From Agelas oroides (lineage: Eukaryota; Porifera; Demospongiae; Agelasida; Agelasidae): DNA of 64,000 nt. How positions within the stretch are numbered: the stretch's first letter is position 1; every line of letters begins with the position of its first letter. The notes beneath the pieces were generated by a model, which saw only the letters and a list, made by a program, of their open reading frames with translations, did not search any database and had not been told where the DNA came from. The stretch lies in the NCBI GenBank assembly GCA_949130485.1, contig OX422194.1, positions 1,900,641-1,964,640 of the forward strand. Reading direction: 5' to 3'. The position numbers and the translations under genes are program-made. Of this stretch, positions 31,201 through 48,030 are shown in pieces.

Positions 31201-32229
31201 ATGAGACACGATGAGACAACATCACCAGACACCATGAGACACCATGAGACTGTATGAGACATAATAAAACACCATGAGTCACCATGAGACTCCATGAGAC
31301 ATCATAAGACACCATGAGACACCATGAGACTCAATGAGACGTCATAAGACAACATGAGACACCATGACACTCCATGAGACATCATAAGACACCATGAGAC
31401 ACCATGAGCCTACATCTAAAACAACATGAGACATATTAAGACAGCATGAGACACCATGAGACTCCATGAGACATCATAAGATGCCATGAGACATCATGAG
31501 ACACCATGAGACATCATAAGATACCATGATACACCATAAGACTCCATGAGACATCATAAGACACCATCAGACACCAGGAGACTACATCATAAGACATCAT
31601 CAGACACCTTGAGACTGCATGAGACATCATATATAAGACACCACGAGACACCATGAGACATATTAAGACTCGATCCGTGAGACATCATAAGACACCATGA
31701 GACACAAATAGACTCCATCACACATCATCAGATAACATGATACACCATGACACTACATCACAAGACACCATGAGAAACCATGACACACATTAAGACTCAT
31801 TGAGACATCATAAGACACCATGAGACAACATGAGACTCCATAAAACACCATAACCCACCATGAGACATGAGACTACACCATTAGACAACATGACACACCA
31901 TCAGGTGTATTAAGACACCATGAGATATCATAAGACACCATGAGACACCGTGACACTCCATGAGGCATCATAAGACACCATGAGACACCACATGAGGCAC
32001 CATGAGATTCCATGAGACATCATAAGACACCATGAGACTCGATGAGACCACATCATAAGACACCATGAGAAACCATGAAACTACATCATAAGACATCATT
32101 AGACATAACAAGACTGCATGAGACATCATAAGACACCATGAGACACCATGTGACTACATGAGACATCATAAGACACCATGAGACACATAATAAGACACAA
32201 TGAGACACCATTAGACATAATAAGATTGC

Positions 32230-34150
32230 ATGAGACATCATAAGACACCATCAGACTACATCATAAGACACCATCACACACCTGAGACATATTAAGACTC
32301 CATGAGACACCACAAGACATCATGAGACACCATGAGACATCATAAGGCACCATGAGACACCATGAGACTACATCCTAAGACACCATGAGATACCATTAGA
32401 CATAATAAGACTGCATTGTATGTGACATCAGGAGACACCATGTGACTCCATCAGACATCATAAGATACCATGAGACTACATCATAAGACACCATGAGACA
32501 CCATGAGACTGTATGAGACATAATAAAACACCATGAGGCACCATGAGACTCCATGGGACACCATAAGACATCATGAGACACCATGAGACTCAATGAGATG
32601 TCATAAGACAACATGAGACACCATGACACTTCATGAGACATCATAAGACACCATGAGACACCATGAGACATATTAAGACAGCATGAGACACCATGAGACT
32701 CCATGAGACATCATAAGACGCCATGAGACACCATGAGACACCATGAGACATCATAAGACACCATGATACACCATAAGACTCCATGAGACATCATAAGACA
32801 CCATGAGACACCAGGAGACTACATCACAAGACATCATAAGACACCTTGAGACTGCATGAGACATCATATATAAGACACCACGAGACACCATGAGACATAT
32901 TAAGACTCGATCCGTGAGACATCATAACACACCATGAGACACAAATAGACCCCATCACACATCATAAGATAACATGAGACACCATGAGACTACATCACAA
33001 GACACCATGAGAAACCATGACACACATTAAGACTCATTGAGACATCATAAGACACCATGAGACACCATGAGGCACCATGAGATTCCATGAGACATCATAA
33101 GACACCATGAGACTCGATGAGACCACATCATAAGACACCATGAGAAACCATGAAACTACATCATAAGACATCATTAGACATAACAAGACTGCATGAGACA
33201 TCATAAGACACCATGAGACACATAATAAGACACAATGAGACACCATTAGACATAATAAGATTGCATGAGACATCATAAGACACCATCAGACTACATCATA
33301 AGACACCATCACACACCTGAGACATATTAAGACTCCATGAGACACCACAAGACATCATGAGACACCATGAGACATCATAAGGCACCATGAGACACCATGA
33401 GACTACATCCTAAGACACCATGAGATACCATTAGACATAATAAGACTGCATTGTATGTGACATCAGGAGACACCATGTGACTCCATGAGACATCATAAGA
33501 TACCATGAGACTACATCATAAGACACCATGAGACACCATGAGACTGTATGAGACATAATAAAACACCATGAGGCACCATGAGACTCCATGGGACACCATA
33601 AGACATCATGAGACACCATGAGACTCAATGAGACGTCATAAGACAACATGAGACACCATGACACTTCATGAGACATCATAAGACACCATGAGACACCATG
33701 AGACATATTAAGACAGCATGAGACACCATGAGACTCCATGAGACATCATAAGACGCCATGAGACACCATGAGACACCATGAGACATCATAAGACACCATG
33801 ATACACCATAAGACTCCATGAGACATCATAAGACACCATGAGACACCAGGAGACTACATCACAAGACATCATAAGACACCTTGAGACTGCATGAGACATC
33901 ATATATAAGACACCACGAGACACCATGAGACATATTAAGACTCGATCCGTGAGACATCATAACACACCATGAGACACAAATAGACCCCATCACACATCAT
34001 AAGATAACATGAGACACCATGAGACTACATCACAAGACACCATGAGAAACCATGACACACATTAAGACTCATTGAGACATCATAAGACACCATGAGACAA
34101 CATGAGACTCCATGAAACACCATAACCCACCATGAGACATGAGACTACAC
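32230..34150. repeat. Tandem 1035-bp duplication inside satellite A
   Basis: The segment from about 32230 recurs 1035 bp downstream with very few differences; for example the string ending CTGCATTGTATGTGACATC appears at both places, as do TAAGACTCGATCCGTGAGAC and its flanks. Just upstream, the similarity continues at an offset of 1075 because the second copy lacks a 40-bp block. Confidence 0.8.
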
Positions 34151-37100
34151 CATTAGACACCATGACACACCATCAGGTGTATTAAGACACCATGAGACAC
34201 CATGAGATTCCATGAGACATCATAAGACACCAAGAGACTCGATGAGACCACATCATAAGACACCATGAGAAACCATAACACACATTAAGACTCATTGAGA
34301 CATCATCAGACTCCATGAGACAGCATAAGACGCCATGAGACACCATGAGAATACATGAGTCAACAAAAGACACCATGAGACACCATGAAACTACATCATA
34401 AGACATCATTAGACATAATAAGACTGCTGAAACATCATAAGACACCATGAGACACCATGAGACTACATGAGACATTATAAGACACCATGAGACACATAAG
34501 ACACAATGAGACACCATTAGACATAATAAGATTGCATGAGACATCATAAGACACCATCAGACACCTGAGACATATTAACACTCCATGAGACACCACAAGA
34601 CACCATGAGACACCATGCGACATCATAAGGCACCATGAGACACTATGAGACTACATCCTAAGACAACATGAGATACCATTAGACATAATAAGACTGCATT
34701 GTATGTGACATCATGAGACACCATGTGACTCCATGAGACATCATAAGACACCATGAGACTACATCATAAGAGACCATGAGACACCATGAGACTGTATGAA
34801 ACATAATAAAACACCATGAGTCACCATGAGACTCCAATAGACATCATAAGACACCATGAGACACCATGAGACATCATGAGACATCATAAGACACTTGAGA
34901 CACCATGAGACACCATGAGACATCATAAGACACTTGAGACACCATGAGACACCATGAGACACCATGAGACATCATGAGACACCATGAGACTCAATGAGAC
35001 ATAATAAGACAACATGAGACACCATGACACTGCATGAGACATCATAAGACACCATGAGACACCATGAGCCTAAATCCAAGACACCATGAGACATATTAAG
35101 ACAGCATGAGACACCATGAGACTCCATGAGACATCATAAGACACCATGAAACACCACGAGACTCCATGAGACATCATAAGACAACATGAGACACCATGAC
35201 ACTCCATGAGACATCATAAGACACCATGAGACACCATGAGCCTACATCCAAGACACCATGAGACATATTAAGACAGCATGAGACAACATGAGACTCCATG
35301 AGACATCATAAGACACCATGAAACACCATGAGCCTACATCCAAGACACCATGAGACATATTAAGACAGCATGAGACACCATGAGACTCCATGAGACATCA
35401 TAAGACAACATGAGACACCATGACACTCCATGAGACATCATAAGACACCATGAGACACCATCAGCCTACATCCAAGACACCATGAGACATATTAAGACAG
35501 AATGAGACACCATGAGACATCATAAGAAACCATGAAACACCACGAGACACCATGAGACATCATAAGACACCATGATACACCATGAGACTCCATGAGACAT
35601 CATAGGACACCATGAGACACCATGAGACACCATAAGACACCATGAGACACCATCAGACTCCATTAGACATAAGAAACCATGAGGCGCCATGAAACATCAT
35701 AAGACAGCATGAGACACCATGAGACTCCATGAGATATCATAAGACACCATGAGACTACATCATAAAACACCAAGAGACACCATGAGACATATTAAAACTC
35801 CTAGAGACATCAAAGACAATATGAGACAACATAACACTCCATGAGACATCATAAGACACCATGAGACAACATGACACCACATCATCGGACACCATGAGAC
35901 ATATTAAGACTCCATGAAACATCATAAGACACCATGAGACACAATGAGACTCCATGAGACATCATAAGACATCATAAGACACCATGAGACTACATCATAA
36001 GACACCATGAGACACCATTAGACATAATAAGACTGCATGAGACATCATAAGACACCATGAGACACCACTGGACTCCATGAGACATCATAAGACACCATGA
36101 GACACCATGAGACTATATCATAAGACACCATGAGACACCATGAGACATATTAAGACTCCATGAGACATCATAAGACACCATGAGACACCATGAGACTCCA
36201 TGCGACATTATAAGACACCATGAGACACCATGAGACTATATCATAAGACACCATGAGACTATATCATAAGACACCATGAGACATATTCAGACTCCATGAG
36301 ACATCATAAGACACCATGAGACACCATGAGACATATTCAGACTCCATGAGACATCATAAGACACCATGAGACACCATGAGACATATTCAGACTCCATGAG
36401 ACATCATAAGACACCATGAGACACCATGAGACTCCATGCGACATTATAAGACACCATGAGACACCATGAGACTACATCATAAGACACCTTGAGACACCAT
36501 GTGACTCTATGAGACATCATAAGACATCATAAGACATCATGAGACTCAATGAAACGTCATAAGACAACATGAGACACTATGACACTCCATGAGACATCAT
36601 AAGACACCATGAGACACCAGGAGCCTACATCCAAGACACCATGATACATCATGAGACTCCATGAGACATTATAAGTCACCATAAGACACCATGAGCCTAC
36701 ATCCAAGATACCATGAGACATATTAAGACAGCATGAGACACCATGAGACTCCATGAGACATCATAAGACACCATGAAACACCACGAGACACCATGAGACA
36801 TCATAAGACACCATGATACACCATGAGACTCCATGAGACATCCTAGGACACCATGAGACACCATGAGACTACATGAGACACCATAAGACACCATGAGACA
36901 CCATCAGACTCCATTAGACATAAGAAACCATTAGGCGCCATGAAACATCATAAGACAGCATGAGACACCATGAGACTCCATGAGATATCATAAGACACCA
37001 TGACACTGCATCATAAGACACCAAGAGACACTATGAGACATATTAAAACTCCTTGACACATCAAAGACAATATGAGACACCATAACACTCCATGAGACAT

Positions 37101-39567
37101 CATAAGACACCATGAGACAACATGACACCACATCATCGGACACCATGAGACATATTAAGACTCCATGAAACATCATAAGACACCATCAGACACAATGAGA
37201 CTCCATGAGACATCATAAGACATCCTAAGACACCATGAGACTACATCATAAGACACCATGAGACACCATTAGACATAATAAGACTGCATGAGACATCATA
37301 AGACACCATGGGACACCACTGCACTCCATGAAACATCATAAGACACCATGAGACACCATGAGACTATATCATAAGACACCATGAGACACCATGAGACATA
37401 TTAAGACACCATGAGACACCATGAGATTCCATGCGACATTATAAGACACCATGAGACACCATGAGACTATATCATAAGACACCATGAGACACCATGAGAC
37501 ATATTCAGACTCCATGAGACATCATAAGACACCATGAGACACCATGAGACTCCATGCGACATTATAAGACACCATGAGACACCATGAGACCACATCATAA
37601 GACACCTTGAGACACCATGAGACTCCATGAGACATCATAAGACATCATAAGACATCATGAGACTCAATGAAACGTCATAAGACAACATGAGAAACTATGA
37701 CACTCCATGAGACATCATAAGACACCATGAGACACCATGAGCCTACATCTAAGACACCGTGACACATCATGAGACTCCATGAGACATAAGTCACCATAAG
37801 ACACCATGAGACTACATCATAAGACACTATGGGACACTATTACACATATTAAGACTTCATGAGACATCATAACACACCATGAGACACAATGAGACTCCAT
37901 GAGACATTATCAGACACCATGAGACACCATGAGACTACATCCTAAGACACCATGAGACACCACGAGACACCATGAGACACCATGAGACATCATAAGACAC
38001 CTCAGACACCATGAGACACCATGAGACACCATGAGACATCATGAGACACCATGAGACTCCATGAGACATAATAAGACACCATGAGACTACATCATAAGAC
38101 ACAATGAGACACCATGAGACAGTATGAGACTGCATGAGACATCATAAGACAAGACACCATGAGACTACATCAAATGACACCATGCGACACAATGAAACAT
38201 ATCATGGGACATCATAAGACACCATGAAACACCACGAGACACCATGAGACATAATAAGACACCATGATACACCATGAGACTCCATGAGACATCATAGGAC
38301 ACCATGAGACACCATGAGACTACATGAGACACGATAAGACACCATGAGACACCATCAGACTCCATTAGACATAAGAAACCATGAGGCACCATGAAACATC
38401 ATAAGACAGCATGAGACACCATGAGACTCCATGAGACATCATAAGACACCATGAGACAACATGACACCACATCATCGGACACCATGAGACATATTAAGAC
38501 TCCATGAAACATCATAAGACACTATGAGACACAATGAGACTCCATGAGACATCATAAGACAGCCTAAGACACCATGAGACTACATCCTAAGACACCATGA
38601 GACACCATTAGACATAATAAGACTGCATGAGACACCATAAGACACCATGAGACACCATTGGACTCCATGCGACATTATAAGACACCATGAGACACCATGA
38701 GACTATATCATAAGACACCATGAGACTATATCATAAGACACCATGAGACACCATGAGACATATTCAGACTCCATGAGACATCATAAGACACCATGAGACA
38801 CCATGAGACACCATGAGACTACATCATAAGACACCATGAGACTCCATGAGACATCATAAGACATCATAAGACATCATGAGACTCAATGAAACGTCATAAG
38901 ACAACATGAGACACCATGACACTCCATGAGACATCATAAGACATCATGAGACACCATGAGCCTACATCCAAGACACCATGACACATCATGAGACTCCATG
39001 AGACATAAGTCGCCATAAGACACCATGAGACTACATCATAAGACACTATGGGACACTATTACACATATTAAGACTCCATGAGACATCATAACACACCATG
39101 AGACACAATGAGACTCCATGAGACATCATCAGACACCATGAGACACCATGAGACTACATCCTAAGACACCATGAGATACCATTAGACTGTATGAGACATC
39201 ATAAAACACCATGAGACACCATGAGACACCATGAGACATCATAAGACACCTGAGACACCATGAGACACCATGAGACATCATGAGACACCATGAGACTCCA
39301 TAGGACATAATAAGACACCATGAGACTACATCATAAGACACAATGAGACACCATGAGACATATTAAGACCCGATGAAACATCATAAGACACCATGAGACA
39401 GTATGAGACTGCATGAGACATCATAAGACAAGACACCATGAGACTACATCAAATGACACCATGCGACACAATGAAACATATCATGGGACATTATAAGACA
39501 TCATGAGACACCATAAGACTCAATGAGACGTCATAAGACAACATGAGACACCATGAGACACCATGAG

Positions 39568-40221
39568 CAGTGATAAAGTTTTGCCAACCCCCTCCTACTG
39601 TCCTCATCAATAAGCCTATACCGCAGCGCCGCAGTATGACGTCATTTTTGAAACTACTGCACTATACTACTCGCCTGAGATACGGACTTCGGTCCAGGGA
39701 GATCTATACCAAGGAACCGATTACGTCCCCGGAGATACTGTCAGAGCCCCCCCAGACGCAAGATGACAGCATCAGCAGCATACAAGAGACACCGAACAGC
39801 CAATTTAGGCTGGCACTCTTGGTAACCCCGTGCATGCCCCATATAAGTAGTATAGAATCTGTTAACCATAGCCCTTCCCCCTTACTGTTTAGCCCCACAC
39901 CCACCGCAAGCCCAGTCCATGCCCCTACCCCCTGATTCCACCCAGGACCAGCCACCTCCCCCTCCACTTAGCCCCACTAACAGTCTAACCTCTTCCCATA
40001 GCACTAGCCCCCAGCATGAAGAATCCCTATCTGGATCCATCGAACTATTCAGCCCCACCCCCAGCATAATCCAGAACAAGTGGCCATCACCCCCCCCTCT
40101 CCCTCAACGATCCCCACGCATTAGGAGAAGACACAATTTACACAACTATGCGAGCCTTGCCTCAACAAATGGGAGCTACGATGTGCGTAGCAGTGTTGGC
40201 GCTCCCCCACCCGATACCCCA
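39568..40221. other. Unique island inside satellite A
   Basis: About 650 bp of complex sequence bounded on both sides by satellite decamers. It is GC-richer than the satellite. It holds two overlapping plus-strand ORFs (next entries). No terminal inverted repeats, target duplication or poly-A tail could be made out, so its route of entry is unknown. Confidence 0.85.
39636..39935 (+). CDS. ORF of unknown function in the satellite island (5' part)
   Basis: The frame is open from 39570; the first ATG is at 39636, giving 99 codons. It begins with basic MTSFLKLLHYTTRLRYGLRS, continues with acidic/Ser-rich SPEILSEPPQTQDDSISSIQ, and ends proline-rich (SPTPTASPVHAPTP). The composition is that of a linker region in a longer protein rather than a folded domain. 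I do not recognise it. Confidence 0.3.
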   Translation: MTSFLKLLHYTTRLRYGLRSREIYTKEPITSPEILSEPPQTQDDSISSIQETPNSQFRLALLVTPCMPHISSIESVNHSPSPLLFSPTPTASPVHAPTP

Positions 40222-40230
40222 ACTCCATGA
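39919..40230 (+). CDS. Proline/serine-rich ORF in the satellite island (3' part)
   Basis: 103 codons in the +1 frame relative to the previous ORF, overlapping it by 17 bp. It is proline-rich (QDQPPPPPLSPTNSLTSS), then basic (QRSPRIRRRHNLHNYAS). The stop codon falls within the first satellite decamer after the island. The similar style of both ORFs suggests one coding region interrupted by a frameshift, or two exons of a captured gene. The family is unknown. Confidence 0.3.
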   Translation: MPLPPDSTQDQPPPPPLSPTNSLTSSHSTSPQHEESLSGSIELFSPTPSIIQNKWPSPPPLPQRSPRIRRRHNLHNYASLASTNGSYDVRSSVGAPPPDTPTP

Positions 40231-43200
40231 AACATAAGACACCATGAGACACCATGAGCCTACATCCAAGACACCATGAGACATATTAAGACAGCATGAG
40301 ATACCATGAGACTCCATGAGACATCATAAGACACCATGAGACACCATGAGACACCATGAGACATCATAAGACACCATGATACACCATGAGACTCCATGAG
40401 ACATCATAGGACACCATGAGACACCATGAGACTACATGAGACATCATAAGACACCATGAGACACAATGAGACTCCATTAGACATCATAAGACACCATGAC
40501 GCGCAATGAGACTCCATTAGACATCATAAGACACCATGAAACATCATAAGACAGCATGAGACACCATGAGACTCCATGAGATACCATAAGACACCATGAG
40601 ACTACATCATAAGACACCATGAGACACCATGAGACACCATGAGACATATTAAGACTCCTTGAGACATCAAAGACACTATGAGACCCAATAACACTCCATG
40701 AGACATCATAAGACACCATGAGACACAATGAGACTCCATGAGACATCATAAGACACCATGAGATACCATGAGACTACATCATAAGACACCATGAGACACA
40801 ATGAGACATATTAAGACACTATGAGACATCATAAGACGCCATGAGACACGATGACACTCCATGAGACATCATAAGACACCATGAGACTACATCATAAGAC
40901 AACATAAGACACCATTAGACATAATAAGACTGCATGAGACATCATAAGGCACCATGAGACACCATGAGACTATATCATTAGACACCATGAGACACCATGA
41001 GACATATTGGGACTCCATGTGACATCATAAGACACCATGAGACACCATGAGACTCCATGGGACATCATAAGACACCATGAGACACCATGAGACTCCATGA
41101 GACATCATCAGAAACCATGACACACAATGAGACTACATCCTAAGACACCATGAGACACCATGAGACACCATTAGACTGTATGAGACATCATAAAACACCA
41201 TGAGACACCATGAGACTCAATGAGATATCATAACACACCATGAGACACAATGAGACTCCATGAGACATCATCAGACATCATGAGACACCATGAGACTACA
41301 TCACAAGACACCATGAGACACCATGAGACTGTATGAGACATCATAAAACACCATGAGACACCATGAGACTCCATGAGACATCATGAGACACCATTAGACT
41401 CCATGAGAGATCATAAGACACCATGAGACTCCATGAGACGTCATAAGATACCATGAGACACAATCAGACTACATCATAAGACACTATGAGACACCTTGAG
41501 ACATAATAAGACAGCAAGAGACACCATGAGACCCCATGAGACATCATAAGACACCATTAGACACCATCAGACTTCATGAGAAATCATAAGACACCATGAG
41601 ATACCAGGAGACTACATCATAAGACATCATCAGACACCTTGAGACTGGATGAGATATCATATACAAGACACCACGAGACACCATGAGACATATTAAGACT
41701 CGATCCATGAGACATCATAAGACACCATGAGACACAAATAGACTCCATCACACATCATAAGATAACATGAGACACCATGAGACTACATCACAAGACACCA
41801 TCAGAAACCATGACACACATTAAGACTCATTGAGACAACATAAGACACCATGAGACAACATGAGACTCCATGAAACATCATAACCCACTATGAGACATGA
41901 AACTACACCATTAGACACCATGACACACCATCAGGTGTATTAAGACTCCATGAGATATCATAAGACACCATGAGACACCGTGACACTCCATGAGGCATCA
42001 TAAGACACCATGAGACACCATGAGATTTCATGAGACATCATAAGACACCATGAGACTACATCCTAAGACACCATGAGATACCATTAGACTGTATGAGACA
42101 TCATAAAACACCATGAGACACCATGAGACACCATGAGACACCATGAGACACCTTGAGACACCACGAGACATCTTAAGACACCTGAGACACCATGAGACAT
42201 CATGAGACACCATGAGACTACATCATAAGACACCACGAGACACTATGACACATATTAAGAAACCATGAGACACCATGAGAAGTATTAAGACTCCATGAGA
42301 GATCATTAGACACCATGACATATTAAGACTACATGATACATCATAAGACACCATGAAACTCTGTGAGAAGACACCATCAGACACCATGAGACTACATCAT
42401 AAGACACCATGAGACACCATGAGACATATTAAGACTCCATGAGATATCATGAGACTCCATGAGACACCATAAGACACCATGAGACACCATGAGACATATT
42501 AAGACTCCATGAGACACCATAAGACGCCATGAGACACCATGAGAATACATGAGTCAACATAAGACACCATGAGACACTATGAAACTACATCATAAGACAT
42601 CATAAGACTGCATGAGACATCATAACATACATTGAGACACCATCAGACACCATGAGTGATCATAAGACACCAAGAGATACCATGGGACTACATCATAAGT
42701 CACCATGAGACATGAGATTCCATGAGACATCATAAGACACCATGAGACTCGATGAGACCACATCATAAGACACCATGAGACACCATCAGACATAATAAGA
42801 TTGCTTGAGACATCATAAGACACAATGAGACACCATGAAACTACATGAGAGATCATAAGACACCATGAGACACATCATAAGACCCAATGAGACACCATTA
42901 GACATAATAAGAATACATGACACATCATAAGACACCATGAGACACCATCAGACACCATCAGACTACATCATAAGACACCATCAGACACCTGAGACATATT
43001 AAGACTCCATGAGACAACACAAGACACAATGAGACACCATGAGACATCATAAGGCACCATGAGACACCATGAGACTACATCATAAGACACCATGAGACAC
43101 CATTAGACATAATAAGATTGCTTGACACTTCATAAGACACCATGAGACACCACGAGACTACATGAGACATCATAAGAAACCATGAGACACATCATAATAC

Positions 43201-46200
43201 ACAATGAGACACCATTAGACATAATAAGATTGCATGAGACATCATAAGACACCATGAGACACGATCAAACACCATCAGACACCTGAGACATATTAAGACT
43301 CCATGAGATACCACAAGACACCATGAGACACCATGAGACTACATCATAAGACACCATGAGAAACCATTAGACATAATAAGACTGCATTGTATGTGACATC
43401 ATAAAACACCATGAGACACCATGTGACTCTATGAGACATCATAAGACACTATGAGACACCATGAGACTCCATGAGACATCATAAGACACCTGAGACACCA
43501 TGAGTCACCATGAGACATCATAAGACACCATGAGACAGCATGAGACTCCATGAGACACCATCAGACATATTAAGACTCCATGAGATATCATGAGACTCCA
43601 GGAGACACCATAAGACACCATGAGACACCATGAGACTCCATGAGACACCATGAGACTCCATGAGACATCATAAAGCACAATGAGACTCGATGAGACCACA
43701 TCATAAGACACCATGAGACACCATTAGACATAATAAGATTGGTTGAGACATCATAAGACACAATGAGACACCATGAGACACATCATAAGACACAATGAGA
43801 CACCATTAGACATAGTAAGATTGCATGAGACATCATAAGACACCATCAGACACCATCAGACTACATCAAAAGACACCATCAGACACCTGAGACATATGAA
43901 GACTCCATGAGACACCACAAGACACAATGAGACACCATGAGACATCATAAGGCACCATGAAACACCATGAGACTACATCATAAGACACCATGAGACACCA
44001 TTAGACATAATAAGATTGCTTAAGACTTCATAAGACACCAAGAGACACCACGAGACTACATGAGACATCATAAGACACCATGACACACGATCAGACACCA
44101 TCAGACTACATCATAAGACACCATGAGACACCTGAGACATATTAAGACTCCATGAGACACCACAAGACACCATGAGACACCATGAGACTACATCATAAGA
44201 CACCATGAGACACCATTAGACATAATAAGACTGCATTGTATGTGACATCATAAAACACCATGAGACACCATGTTACTCCATGAGACATCATAAGACACCA
44301 TGAGACACCGTCAGACTCCATGAGACACCACAAGACACCATTAGACACCATGAGACTACATCATGAGACACCATGAGACACCATGAGACTGTATGAGACA
44401 TAATCAAACACCATGAGTAACCATGAGACTCGATGAGACATCATAATACACCATGAGATACCATGAGGCACCATGAGACATATTCAGACTCCATGAGACA
44501 TCATAACACACCATGAGACACAATGAGACTCCATGAGACATCATCAGACACCATGAGACACCACAAGACTACATCCTAAGACCCCATGAGATACCATTAG
44601 ACTGTATGAGACATCATAAAACACCATGAGACACCATGAGACATCATGAGAAGTAATAAGACTCCATGAGAGATCATTAGACACCATGACATATTAAGAC
44701 TTCATGATACATCATAAGACGCCATGTGACACCATGAGACTACATCATAAGACACCACGAGACACCATGACACATATTAAGACACCATGAGACACCATGA
44801 GAAGTATTAAGACTCCATTAGATATCATTAGACACCATGACATATTAAGACTCCATGATACATCATAAGACATCAGACACCATGACATATTAAGACTCCA
44901 TGATACATCATAAGACAACATCAGACACCATGAGACTACATCATAAGACACCATGAGACACCATGAGACATATTAAGACTCCATGAGATATCATGAGACT
45001 CCATGAGACACCATAAGACACCATGAGACACCATGAGACTCCATGAGACATCATAAAGCACCATGAGACTCGATGAGACCACATCATGAGACACCATGAG
45101 ACACCATTAGACATAATAAGATTGCTTGTGACTTCATAAGACACCATGAGACACCACGAGACTACATGAGACATCATAAGACATCATGAGACACATCATA
45201 ATACACAATGAGACACCATTAGACATAATAAGATGGCATGAGACATCATAAGACACCATGAGACATGATCAGACACCATCAGACTACATCATAAGATACC
45301 ATGAGACACCTGAGACATATTAAGACTCCATGAGACACCACAAGACACCATGAGACACCATGAGACTACATCATAAGACACCATGAGACACCATTAGACA
45401 TAATAAGACTGCATTGTATGGAACAACATGAAACACCTTGAGACACCATGTGACTCCATGAGACATAATAAGACATAATGAGACACCGTGAGATTCCATG
45501 AGACACCATAAGACACCATGAGACACCATGAGACTACATCATGACACACAATGAGACACCATGAGACTGTATGAGACATAATAAACACCATGAGTAACCA
45601 TGAGACTCGATGAGACATCATAATACACCATGAGATACTATGAGAATCCATTAGACACCATAAGACACCATGAGACACCATGAGACATCATAAGACACCA
45701 TGAGACATCATGAGACATCATAATACACCTGAGACACCATGAGACACAATGAGACATCATGAGACACCATGAGACTCCATGAGACATCATAAGACACCAT
45801 GAGACATCATGAGACATCATAAGACACCTGAGACACCATCAGACACCATGAGACATCATGAGACACCATGAGACTCCATGAGACATAATAAGACACCATG
45901 AGACTACATCACAAGACACCATGAGACACCATGAGACTACATCATAAGACACCATGAGACACCATGAGACTACATCATAAGACACCACGAGACACCATGA
46001 CACATATTAAGACACCATGAGACACCATGAGAAGTATTAAGTATTAAGACTCCATGAGAGATCATTAGACACCATGACATATTAAGACTCCATGATACAT
46101 GATAAGACACCATGAGACTCCGTGAGACATCATAAGACACCATCGGACACCATGAGACTACATCATAAGACACCATGAGACACCATGAGACATATTAAGA

Positions 46201-48030
46201 CTCCATGAGATATCATGACACTCCGTGAGACACCATAAGACACCATGAGACTCCATGAGACATCATAAAGCACCGTGATACTACATCATAAGACACCATG
46301 AGACATATTAAGACTCCATGAGACACCATAAGACGCCATGAGACACCATGAGAATACATGAGTCAACATAAGACACCATGAGACGCAATGAAACTACATC
46401 ATAAGACATCATTAGACATCATGAGACATCATAAGACACATTGAGACACCATCAGACACCATGAGAGATCATAAGACTCCAAGAGATACCATGGGACTAC
46501 ATCATAAGACACCATGAGACACCAGAGACATCATAAGACACCATGAGACACCATGAGACTACAGGAGACATCATAAGACACCATGAGACACCATCAGACT
46601 CCATTAGACATAAGAAACCATGAGGCGCAATGAGACTCCACTAGACATCATAAGACACCATGAAACATCATAAGACACCAAGAGACACCATGAGACATAT
46701 TAAAACTCCTTGAGACATCAAAGACACTATGAGACACCATAACACTCCATGAGACATCATAAGACACCATGAGACAACATGACACCACATCATCGGACAC
46801 CATGAGACATATTAAGACTCCATTAGACATCATAAGACACCATGAGACACAATGAGACTCAATGAGACATCATAAGACATCATAAGACACCATGAAACTA
46901 CATCATAAGACACCATGAGACACCATTAGACATAATAAGACTGCATGAGACATCATAAGACACCATGAGACAACTTTGGACTCCATGAGACATCATAAGA
47001 CACCATGAGACACCATGAGACACCTTGAGACTATATCATAAGACACCATGAGACACCATGAGACATATTCAGACTCCATGAGACATCATAAGACACCATG
47101 AGACACCATGAGACTCCATGCGACATTATAAGACACCATGAGACTATATCATAAGACACCTTGAGACACCATGAGACTCCATGAGACATCATAAGACATC
47201 ATAAGACATCATGAGACTCAATGAAACGTCATAAGACAACATGAGACACCATGACACTCCATGAGACATCATAAGACACCATGAGACACCATGAGCCTAC
47301 ATCCAAGACACCATGACACATCATGAGACTCCATGAGACATTATAAGTCACCATAAGACACCATGAGACTACATCATAAGACACTATGGGACACTATTAC
47401 ACATATTAAGACTCCATGAGACATCATAACACACCATGAGACACAATGAGACTCCATGAGACATCATCAGACACCATGAGACACCACGAGACTACATCCT
47501 AAGACCCCATGAGATACCATTAGACTGCATGAGACACCATGAAACATCATAAGACACCTGAGACACCATGACACACCATGAGACATCATGAGACACCATG
47601 AGACTCCATGAGACATAATAAGACACCATGAGACTACATCATAAGACACCATGAGACACCATGAGACTACATCATAAGACACCATGAGACACCATGAGAC
47701 ACCATGAGAGTACATCATAAGACACCACGAGACACCATGACACATATTAAGACACCATGAGACACCATGAGAAGTATTAAGACCCCATGAGAGATCATTA
47801 GACACCATGACTATTAAGACTCCATGATACATCATAAGACACCATGAAACTCCGTGAGAAGACACCATGAAACTCCGTGAGAAGACACCATCAGACACCA
47901 TTAGACTACATCATAAGACACAATGAGACACCATCAGACATATTAAGACTCCATGAGATATCATGAGACTCCATGAGACATCACAAGACACCATCAGACA
48001 CCATGAGACTGTATGAGACATAATAACCAA

